A DNA stretch of 19,345 nucleotides from JAKPUX01 sp964436305. Its GTDB lineage: Bacteria; Zhuqueibacterota; Zhuqueibacteria; Residuimicrobiales; Residuimicrobiaceae. The position numbers were made by a program, and so were the translations under genes. Within the stretch, counting starts at the first letter, position 1. The number at the start of each line of letters is the position of its first letter. Shown piece by piece: positions 1 to 7,176 of the stretch. Under the pieces are notes generated by a model that had not been told where the DNA came from, made no database searches, and worked only from the letters and a program-made list of their open reading frames with translations. The stretch spans positions 1-19,345 of the forward strand of contig CAYTCI010000075.1 in NCBI GenBank assembly GCA_964436305.1, read 5' to 3'.

Positions 1-2770
1 AGAGCAGCTTCCGGAGGGCGCGGAAGCTGCCGCTCTCCATGACATAGTAGTAGAGCCCCGAGGGCAGGGGATGCCCCTGGTCATCAAGCGCATCCCAGAT
101 CAGCCGGTGCCATCCCCGGGTGAAGGTGCCCTCCGCGAGGGTCCGCACCCGCTCTCCGGCCAGGTTGATGATCTGCACCCGCACAAACCCGGCAGCCGGA
201 AGCGCAAAGCCGATCTCGGTGCGGGGATTGAAGGGATTGGGGTAATTCTGCAGCAGGGTGTAGCGGGTCACCTCCGCCTCCTGCGCCTGCGCACCGGTCA
301 GCAAATGCATCACCCAGGTGCGGCTGATGGCGGTGTCGGCGTCAGAGACGAGCAACTGCACTTTGCCGGTGGTGCTGGCGGCGGGATAGATCCGCAAGGT
401 GGAGTCGTGGCCGGCGACCGTCCCGTCGAGCAGCCAGGTGATCGTCAGGCTGTCATGATCGGCGTCGCGGACGCTCGCTGCGAACTCGAGAACATGATAG
501 CCATTGACATAGAGCTCCGAGTCAGCCGGCTGCCAGTGGGTGATCTCGGGTGGGTGGTTGAAGATCCTGGTGAAAATGGGATGCACCGTCAGATCCCGGT
601 CCAGCTCCAGCGAGAGGCTGTCGCTCACCGGCAGATTGGCATCGCTCCAGCGCAGCAGCCGGTAATTGGGGGCAGGGGTGGCCTGCAGCCGGACCGGAAT
701 CGTCTGGAAATAGACCCCTTGCCATGGATATGCAGCCAGCGGGTGGCCGTTGATCGAACAGGTGCCTTCGCCCTCCGGCCGCTCCAGCCGCACCGTCACT
801 TTTCCCGGCAGGCCGAATTCTGCGACCAGATCATCGCGGAGAAAATCCGGCCGGCGCAGGACATACTCGTGGAGATAGGCGACGTTGGCTTCCCAGTCCA
901 TAATGGCATGCGGATCGGCCTTGCCGCCCCAGCGCGCGATTTCCTGGCCGATCTCCGGGCGGAGCAGCGCCGCGAGGCTGTCGATGACGAACGCGGCGCG
1001 GCCCGGGGAGAGGTTGAAATTGAGCAGATCGGCATACCGGCTGATGAAGCCGGTCCTGAACGTCTGGTTGCCCATCAGCTTGCGCAGCATCAGGGTGGAC
1101 CAGAGGGAGGTGCTATTGTCCGGGGAGCCGAAGAGCTTCAGTTGAGGCATGGGATGATCGCGCATGATCCAGGCGATCGAATTCAGCGACTCGTCTTCAG
1201 GCAGGGCGTTGGCGAAGCTGTGATCACAATCCCAGATGATCCAGCGCCAGCGGGTGTCGCCGGTCCGGGAGCGGAACATGTAATAGTTGTTTTGCGGCCA
1301 GTCGTGGTTGCCGGTGTAGGCATTGACGATCATGTAATCCCGGAAATTGTCCACATCCACCTTGTTGCAAGCGCGCACATAATTGAATGAATCCGCCAGA
1401 TCGTGGTGGTTGAAATAACCATAGGTTACGCTCCATTCATCCCTGTCGCCATACTGGATCTCCATGTATATCGAGGTATCTCCTTGCAGCAGGTCCAGCT
1501 GATCCTTGTCAATGCCAAAGTGGTCCTTGAGATAATCGTCATCGACCCGCTCGCGCAGGATATAGATGCCCCAGATGCGGCCGTTGAGGTAGAGCAGGGC
1601 CGGGCGGGCGGCGGCTGCCATTTGACAGGTTCCCTTGCTCAGTTCCCGAACCAGCATATTCTTGAAGAGCTCCCAGCGGCCCGGATAGAAGAGCACATCT
1701 TCGCCGCCGTTATGGATGACAAAGCGCGAGTAACGTGACACGCCGGCGTCCGGGAAGAGGGGATAGTCAATCTGTTCGACGCCATAGTCCGTTCTGAAAT
1801 AGACACGAAAGGATTTCTTGGGATATTCGCGCGAGGCGCTGCCATGGATGCGTACGCCGGCCTCCTCATCGAAACCGCGCGTCTGAAACTGGTCAAAGAA
1901 AGTCAGATGGGCGGGGCGCTCCCAGTTGGCGCCGGAGCTGTCATAGTTGGCATAGATGCCGCGTAGCTTGTCCTTCAGGCTGTCCGGATCGATCACCAGC
2001 GAGAGCACCGGGAGTGAAAAGTGCTCGTTGAGGAAGTAGCTTTTGGTGACGATGACGCTCCGATTGGTGGAGGAGGTGAAGGTCGCGGCCCGGACCACAG
2101 TAGTGGCGCTGATCGTCAGGGGCGAAACATAGGCCGGACTGGCGGCTTCGGGATTGGAGCCATCCAGGGTGTACCGGATGACCGCTCCCGGGGCGGGGGA
2201 GGAGAGCTCGAGCTGGATGGCGGCCGGGTAATAGCCCTGTTCCATACTGAAGACCGGCGTGGGGATGGCGGGACGGTTGGCTTTGCCGGGCGTCGGCGTC
2301 AACAAGGGCGTCCAGGCGCCACCGTCCGGATAGCGCCCGAAAGAGACATTGGCGACCTGCGGACCGAAGACGATCTTGTCGAAGGCAGTGCTGTCCTGGG
2401 CGTAGAGGCCGATCTCCTCACCGCTTTTACCCAGCTTGAAATTGGTATGCAAATGGTAAGGGGATGTGCGGTCCTTGCCGGAAGCCCATACCAGGAGAAA
2501 ACCGTGCGCGGGGATTTCGACGGCAGGAAAGATCCATTTCCGCGGCGAGGAATAATCGTCGGTCAGGGAGAGTCCCTGGAGATTGATGGCCAGGTCGGTG
2601 GAGTTGTAGAGCTCGATCCAGTCGCTGGCCTCGCCATCCTCATCGGTAATGCCGGTGGTGTTGGCTGCCAGGAGTTCGTTGATCCAGACGGATTGCGCCA
2701 GGCCCGCATCCAGAAGCGCCAGCAGGAGGGTTATCAGTGCCAGCCAGCGTAGTCCTCTCGGGAGGTTCAC
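1..2770 (-). CDS. Secreted lamin-tail / CotH-kinase family protein with C-terminal sorting domain (3' end cut by window)
   Basis: The reading frame is open for 923 codons from a GTG at 2770 to the window edge, so the C-terminus is missing. The start is supported by AAAGGA seven bases upstream and an immediate signal peptide (residues 1-25, ending GLAQ). Visible order: lamin-tail-like domain about 26-165 (WINELLAANTTG, DWIELYNSTD), chitobiase C-terminal-like segment about 172-247 (IRYTLDGSNPEAASPAY), CotH kinase-like domain about 252-650, Ig-like region about 738-825, and a sorting/FlgD-like domain from about 838 (NYPNPFNPRTEI). CotH motifs are present: GVRIHGSASREYPKKSFRVY, the NHDWPQNN loop (488-495) and the DCD motif (514-516). 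CotH proteins are atypical protein kinases, first known from spore coats. Here export and surface attachment are inferred, and the substrate is unknown. It follows the VIT-vWA gene after 243 bp and may be separately expressed. Confidence 0.9.
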   Translation of the reverse strand, partial: MNLPRGLRWLALITLLLALLDAGLAQSVWINELLAANTTGITDEDGEASDWIELYNSTDLAINLQGLSLTDDYSSPRKWIFPAVEIPAHGFLLVWASGKDRTSPYHLHTNFKLGKSGEEIGLYAQDSTAFDKIVFGPQVANVSFGRYPDGGAWTPLLTPTPGKANRPAIPTPVFSMEQGYYPAAIQLELSSPAPGAVIRYTLDGSNPEAASPAYVSPLTISATTVVRAATFTSSTNRSVIVTKSYFLNEHFSLPVLSLVIDPDSLKDKLRGIYANYDSSGANWERPAHLTFFDQFQTRGFDEEAGVRIHGSASREYPKKSFRVYFRTDYGVEQIDYPLFPDAGVSRYSRFVIHNGGEDVLFYPGRWELFKNMLVRELSKGTCQMAAAARPALLYLNGRIWGIYILRERVDDDYLKDHFGIDKDQLDLLQGDTSIYMEIQYGDRDEWSVTYGYFNHHDLADSFNYVRACNKVDVDNFRDYMIVNAYTGNHDWPQNNYYMFRSRTGDTRWRWIIWDCDHSFANALPEDESLNSIAWIMRDHPMPQLKLFGSPDNSTSLWSTLMLRKLMGNQTFRTGFISRYADLLNFNLSPGRAAFVIDSLAALLRPEIGQEIARWGGKADPHAIMDWEANVAYLHEYVLRRPDFLRDDLVAEFGLPGKVTVRLERPEGEGTCSINGHPLAAYPWQGVYFQTIPVRLQATPAPNYRLLRWSDANLPVSDSLSLELDRDLTVHPIFTRIFNHPPEITHWQPADSELYVNGYHVLEFAASVRDADHDSLTITWLLDGTVAGHDSTLRIYPAASTTGKVQLLVSDADTAISRTWVMHLLTGAQAQEAEVTRYTLLQNYPNPFNPRTEIGFALPAAGFVRVQIINLAGERVRTLAEGTFTRGWHRLIWDALDDQGHPLPSGLYYYVMESGSFRALRKLL

Positions 2771-2788
2771 AACAGAATCCTTTCCTCA

Positions 2789-2806
2789 TCAACCCCCTCG
2801 GGTTGA
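2789..2806 (-). other. Small hairpin just upstream of the CotH-gene ribosome binding site
   Basis: On the minus strand, TCAACCC and GGGTTGA form a perfect 7-bp stem around a four-base GAGG loop. It ends a few bases before the AAAGGA ribosome binding site of the GTG-started gene at 2770. It could affect translation or mRNA stability. This is inference from base pairing only, and a chance hairpin is possible. Confidence 0.3.
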
Positions 2807-2905
2807 ACAGTGCCCTGCCGTGATCGCATGCATCTCCTCGCTTTGCCCGGAATGGCATCCAGCCCGGCACCGTCCTGAGAAGGCCTGGATTCAGTAAACT
2901 ACCGG

Positions 2906-3004
2906 CTCCGGCTGCTTTTTGCAGAAGATTTTTCTCCCGTGGCTTGCCGGGCGGCCGAAGGAGGTGATGAATCGGTTTCTCCTCCTCCGGCCGCTTTTTG
3001 CGGA
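2906..3004. repeat. Pair of near-identical 20-bp direct repeats in the VIT-vWA/CotH intergenic region
   Basis: Positions 2906-2925 (CTCCGGCTGCTTTTTGCAGA) and 2985-3004 (CTCCGGCCGCTTTTTGCGGA) match at 18 of 20 bases and are 79 bp apart. The two differences are compensatory within the small CTGC-TTTTT-GCAG or CCGC-TTTTT-GCGG hairpin. Pairing therefore appears to be preserved, which hints at a functional RNA or DNA structure rather than simple sequence duplication. Confidence 0.5.
2951..2999 (+). terminator. 14-bp inverted repeat with T-run on the plus strand, downstream of the VIT-vWA gene
   Basis: Arms GCGGCCGAAGGAGG (2951-2964) and CCTCCTCCGGCCGC (2981-2994) are complementary with one mismatch. 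They enclose a 16-base loop and are followed by TTTTT on the plus strand. Read that way it resembles an intrinsic terminator, yet no plus-strand gene precedes it. On the minus strand it lies 19 bases after the stop of the 5113-3014 gene without a T-run, so there it could protect the mRNA 3' end or pause polymerase. The orientation of its function is uncertain. Confidence 0.45.
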
Positions 3005-3013
3005 TTCCCGGTT

Positions 3014-5113
3014 TTATTTGACCAGCACCATCCTCCTGCTCTGGCTGAAATGCTGTCCCGCCTTGTCGATGTAATCGAGCCTGAAGATGTAAATCCCCGC
3101 CGCGACTGGCGCCCCGTTCAGGTCCGTGCCATTCCAGCTCACCGAATAGCTCCCGGCGCCGCGCATACAGCTGTACAACACGCGCACCAGCCGCCCCTGC
3201 AGATCGTATACCCGCAGCGTCACCGATCCGTATGAAAGCAGATCATAGCGAATGGTCGTCTCGGGATTAAAGGGATTGGGATAGTTCTGGTGCAGGGTGA
3301 AGGCCGCCGGCTGCTCCACCAGACGCTCCTCCACCGCCGTGTTGGGCTGGTTGGGATCGGAGTAGAACGAGGTGTAGGGCGTCAGGATCTGGAAGCGAAG
3401 CGAGAGCTCGATGATCTGATTCTTGAGCTCGGCCTTTTCGCCGTAGATGCCGATCTGATCGAGGAGGTAGCGGATCTTGGCCTGCGCCCACAGCCGCGGC
3501 ACGAAGGCATAACCGCCGGGGGTTGAGACGAAGGCCGCCACATCCTGCATCTGCACACTCTTGCCGCGCAAGGTGCCGGTGAGGGTGACCGGGAATTGAC
3601 CCGCGTTGCTGTAGAGTCCCAGCTGCAGCACCTGGCTGCCCCAGAAGAGATCCGGCAGCGGGCGGGGATATTTGTCGGAGCTGGTCAGTCCATCGATGGT
3701 GATGGCCAGGTCGCCGAGGACCGGCTTGGAGATGCGTTTGAAATGGTTGTTGATGGTCGAGGTGATATCCGTAGCCTGGGCGATGAAGGTGGCATAGCCG
3801 CCGTTCTCCACGGCCATCTGCAGCAGGAGGGGCTTGCTGACCTCTTCGCCGACCCCGAAGGGGAAGAGGTTGATCCCGCGGGTGTTGCGGCTCTTGACGT
3901 TGGTGAGGATGTCCGGCACATCGGTCTCGCCCCAGGTGGGATAGCCGTCGGTGAGGAAGATGAGGAAATTGGCGGAGGCGGCGCCGAACGACTGCTGCAG
4001 CGAGACCTTGATGGCCTCGTCGATGTTGGTCAGTCCGACTGCGCCGATTTCACTGATGAAGGCGCGGGCGGCATCGAGGTTCGCCGGCGAGGCCGGCATG
4101 AGGTCCGGCCTGAACTTGACCACCGTGGTGCCGAAGGTGACAATGTTAAAGTAGTCCATCGGCGCCAGGTTATTCAGAAAGGTGTTCAGCGCGGCCTTGA
4201 GCTGCTGGATGCGGATGCCCTCCATGCTCGAGGAGACATCGGCGGTGAAGACGATGTTCTTGGGGATCTGCGCGGCGGTATCGATGCTGTCGGGAGGCGT
4301 GATCCAGACCGCATAGAACGAATCGGTGCCGAGCGAATCCTCGGGGGTGGGGGTATAGCGAAAGAGATTCACCTCGACCTGGCTGCGGACGGTCTCGAAC
4401 TCGATCTGCAGGTCGCGGTCGGGCATAAAGTTTTCGTCGCCGAAGAGGAAGGTGTACTTGCGTGGATTGACCTGCAGCAACTGGAAGGCCGTGCTGCTGC
4501 CGTGACTCGAGGAGCGCAGGTATTTAAAGTCGGTTGGCGATTCGACCGTGCCGCTGATGCTGACCCGGTTGAGGGGTTTGGGCGAAAGTTCGACAGCGTT
4601 GAGCAGAAAGGTGTAATCGACGTTGCCGAACTCGTAATTCAGCAGCTGCACATAGGTGATCTCCGAGCGCACGTCGGATAAGGGGTTGATCGGGGCGATG
4701 CTGAGTTTGAAGAGGTTATCGCCGAGGTACTCCAGCAGGGCCGGATCGATCTGCTGGCGGATTTGCGACTCATAGTCCTGGCGCGCCGCCTGGGCTTCGT
4801 GGATCGAGCCCTTGTAGCGCACGCCGTTGAACCAGTAATAGAGCTCGGTGACCACGGCGCCGGAGGGCAGGGGGAAGATCCACACCGCCTCCACGGTGGA
4901 GCTCATCTCGTTGCGGAAGAGCTGGTCGACGTGGGTGGTGGCGACCTGGCCGTCGATCTGCACGGTCGCGTCCACCGTTTTGATCCAGGCCTTGTTATAG
5001 GTTTGCGAGCTGTTGAGCGGACGGGTGTAGAGGGCGCCGACGGCGCGCGCGGCATCCTGTATCAGCAGCAGGCCGGCGGCAGCGCAAAGAATGATCTGTA
5101 CCATGCGTCTCAT
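3014..5113 (-). CDS. Secreted VIT and von Willebrand factor A domain protein with intact MIDAS and C-terminal sorting domain
   Basis: A 699-residue protein with a signal peptide (about 1-24). A VIT domain spans about 31-160 (DQLFRNEMSSTVEAVWIFPLP), and a vWA domain about 285-460. The metal-ion-dependent adhesion site is complete: D292-x-S294-x-S296, T362 and D389. After it comes the LTPYTSF stretch (577-583) seen in VIT-vWA proteins. A sorting/FlgD-like module begins at NYPNPFNPETTI (about 610) and runs to MVLVK. VIT-vWA pairs occur in inter-alpha-trypsin inhibitor heavy chains and many bacterial surface proteins, where MIDAS supports metal-dependent adhesion. The ligand is unknown. GGAGG lies eight bases before the ATG at 5113, and the gene starts 14 bp after the upstream paralogue, so the two are almost certainly co-transcribed. 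Confidence 0.93.
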   Translation of the reverse strand: MRRMVQIILCAAAGLLLIQDAARAVGALYTRPLNSSQTYNKAWIKTVDATVQIDGQVATTHVDQLFRNEMSSTVEAVWIFPLPSGAVVTELYYWFNGVRYKGSIHEAQAARQDYESQIRQQIDPALLEYLGDNLFKLSIAPINPLSDVRSEITYVQLLNYEFGNVDYTFLLNAVELSPKPLNRVSISGTVESPTDFKYLRSSSHGSSTAFQLLQVNPRKYTFLFGDENFMPDRDLQIEFETVRSQVEVNLFRYTPTPEDSLGTDSFYAVWITPPDSIDTAAQIPKNIVFTADVSSSMEGIRIQQLKAALNTFLNNLAPMDYFNIVTFGTTVVKFRPDLMPASPANLDAARAFISEIGAVGLTNIDEAIKVSLQQSFGAASANFLIFLTDGYPTWGETDVPDILTNVKSRNTRGINLFPFGVGEEVSKPLLLQMAVENGGYATFIAQATDITSTINNHFKRISKPVLGDLAITIDGLTSSDKYPRPLPDLFWGSQVLQLGLYSNAGQFPVTLTGTLRGKSVQMQDVAAFVSTPGGYAFVPRLWAQAKIRYLLDQIGIYGEKAELKNQIIELSLRFQILTPYTSFYSDPNQPNTAVEERLVEQPAAFTLHQNYPNPFNPETTIRYDLLSYGSVTLRVYDLQGRLVRVLYSCMRGAGSYSVSWNGTDLNGAPVAAGIYIFRLDYIDKAGQHFSQSRRMVLVK

Positions 5114-5127
5114 GATCTTCTCCTCCG

Positions 5128-7158
5128 TTATTTCAGAACCGTTATTCTGATCGTGTGCACGGTCGCGCCGGCCTGCAGCCGGACAAAGTAGAGGCCGCTC
5201 GCGAGAGCTTGTCCGCGTCCGTCGAGGCCGTCAAAGCGGATGGTGTGCAAACCCGGGCCGTAGCTGCTGATGTCGATCACCGCCAGTAGCTGGCCGAGGG
5301 CGTTGTAGATGCGGATGAACTTTTCCCTGGCGGTATGGTCGGACTCGCTGATGAAAAAGGTGATGGTGGTGGTGGCGTTGAAGGGATTGGGATAGTTACC
5401 GAGCAGACAGGAGCGTGGCACGCTCACAACATCCTTCATCGCGACCCCGGTGTTGGGATACTCGGTGACATAATCGGCGATATAGGCGGTATAGCGGCAG
5501 CGGATGCCGTAACCCAGGCTCAGGGCGATCAGGCTGTCCCTGAGGGCCGAGGTCTCGCCGTAGAGATCGACCCGGCGTTCGAGGGCATCAATCATCTCCC
5601 TCGCCCAGAGGCTGAGGGTGAAGCGTTCGGCGCGGGTATCAGCAAAGTCAAGCCGGAAATCATAGGCGGCCGAACCCGCGAGGGTGACGCCCCCGAGCGC
5701 CAGTCCGGAGGGACCGGGGGTGCGATAGCGGCCGCAGGTGAAAAAGTGGGAGCCCGCGTAGGCGGCCGGCAATTTGGCCGGCAGCACCGAATAAAGATCG
5801 GCGCGGCCGTACTCCATGCTCACTTTTTGCATCAGCGGCTGGCTGATGAGGCCGAAGAGGCGGTTTGTGCCGCTGATGATGTCGCTATTCTCGTCAAAAT
5901 AGGTGACAAAGCCATAGTTCAGACCGGCGAGCATCTCCAGACGGGAACGGTCCGGCGCATCCCCGAGACCGACCGGAAAGATCGCGGTCTGATGGCTGTT
6001 GTAACGCTCGATGCTTCGGGGATCGAGCAGGGCGTGGCCGTCGCCAAAAAACAGGATGCAGTTGCTGCGGGTCTCATCCTTGATCTGGTCCAGCGCGGCC
6101 TTGAGCCCCGCCTCCGCCTGTGCGCCCCAGGAGGTGCCGATGGTTTGCAGATATTGGCGGGCTGCCGCGAGGTTCGCTGCATTGGCCGCAACCGGTTGGC
6201 CTTTCCAGCTTAACACACCATAGTTATAGAGCATCACATTGAATTCATCCACGGGCTTGAGCAGGGCGAGGCCTTGCTCGATGGCGGCGAGGGCCTGCGA
6301 GAGGAGAGTGCCGCTCAGGCTGCCGGTGTTGCCGATGAGAAAGATCACCCGCCGCGGCCAGATCAGTGCGGAATCGATGGCCGCTGGCGGGCGGACGAAG
6401 AGGGCGAAATGGCCGCGTCCGCTGTCGTCGAGGGCGGAGTAAAAGTCGCGGCCCATCTCCGTGTGGCTGATGCGATAGCGGAAGGTGACATCCCGGCTGG
6501 CATAGCCCTTGGCCTGCGCCCAGGCGACATGCAGCTCATTGGCCGTGGTTGAGTTGTTGACCGCGCCGCTGCGCCCGGCCAGCTCCCAGCCGCTGACCGG
6601 GGCATTGCTCCAGACGTGGAAGCTGCACTCGAGCTGTTCGAGGGGCCAGGTCACGAAATCGCCTGCATCCAGGGGGTAGGTATAGGTGAACTCGCCCTTA
6701 TAATAGTCGCAGAGGCTGATGTAACGCAGCTCGACCTTCTGGATCTTGCCGGGCTGGATGCCTTTCAGTTCGATCTTGATCCCGTTGCGGCCGATGTACT
6801 GGTTAACCAGGGCGGCGACGCCTCCCTCGCCGGTGCCGGGATTGACGACCTGCTCCCTGACCTTGAGCACCGCCTTGAAGGTGCTATCGTTGCGCCAGTA
6901 AAGGAACTCGGTGGCACGGGCATCGGCAGGCAGGGGAAAGGAGTAGACCGCGTCGGTCGCCTTGTACCACTCGTTGACGAACTCCTGGTAGACGAAGGTC
7001 TCGGCGACGGCGCCGTGGATCTGGGCGGTGACGCGGGTCATGCGGTTGCGGAGAAAGTCCTTGGGATAGGTATCATCGACCGGCATCAGCAGCCCGTCCG
7101 CCAGGGCCGGCGCGCTCAGACCGGCGAGCAGCAAGCTTATTTTTATCCATTTTTTCAT
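5128..7158 (-). CDS. Secreted VIT-vWA paralogue with degenerate MIDAS and C-terminal sorting domain
   Basis: 676 residues. The signal peptide (1-20, ending PALA) is followed by a VIT domain (about 30-160; VYQEFVNEWYKATDAVYSFPLP) and a vWA-like fold (about 268-440). A sorting/FlgD-like module starts at NYPNPFNATTTI (588). It aligns over its whole length with the next gene, including the C-terminal LSLGYGIRCRYTAYIADY counterpart of that protein's LTPYTSF region. The MIDAS is lost: DxSxS is replaced by G276-N-T-G-S280, the GLTN threonine position lies in WGAQAEA, and TDG is GDG (372-374), with only the last Asp kept. Metal-dependent binding is therefore unlikely, and a structural or regulatory partner role for the intact paralogue is an inference. 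AAAGGA lies seven bases before the ATG. The gene is 18 bp after the upstream vWA gene. Confidence 0.92.
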   Translation of the reverse strand: MKKWIKISLLLAGLSAPALADGLLMPVDDTYPKDFLRNRMTRVTAQIHGAVAETFVYQEFVNEWYKATDAVYSFPLPADARATEFLYWRNDSTFKAVLKVREQVVNPGTGEGGVAALVNQYIGRNGIKIELKGIQPGKIQKVELRYISLCDYYKGEFTYTYPLDAGDFVTWPLEQLECSFHVWSNAPVSGWELAGRSGAVNNSTTANELHVAWAQAKGYASRDVTFRYRISHTEMGRDFYSALDDSGRGHFALFVRPPAAIDSALIWPRRVIFLIGNTGSLSGTLLSQALAAIEQGLALLKPVDEFNVMLYNYGVLSWKGQPVAANAANLAAARQYLQTIGTSWGAQAEAGLKAALDQIKDETRSNCILFFGDGHALLDPRSIERYNSHQTAIFPVGLGDAPDRSRLEMLAGLNYGFVTYFDENSDIISGTNRLFGLISQPLMQKVSMEYGRADLYSVLPAKLPAAYAGSHFFTCGRYRTPGPSGLALGGVTLAGSAAYDFRLDFADTRAERFTLSLWAREMIDALERRVDLYGETSALRDSLIALSLGYGIRCRYTAYIADYVTEYPNTGVAMKDVVSVPRSCLLGNYPNPFNATTTITFFISESDHTAREKFIRIYNALGQLLAVIDISSYGPGLHTIRFDGLDGRGQALASGLYFVRLQAGATVHTIRITVLK

Positions 7159-7176
7159 TGGAAAATCCTTTCAGGC

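Noticed and set aside
71..1390. Long plus-strand open frame (439 codons) opposite the CotH gene
   Set aside because: It is antisense to a gene with clear domains. Its translation is low-complexity and shows no domain. GC-rich codon use in this window produces such shadows.
3596..4681. Plus-strand open frame (361 codons) opposite the VIT-vWA gene
   Set aside because: Shadow of the minus-strand gene. The product is Gly/Asp/Arg-rich with no motif and no ribosome binding site.
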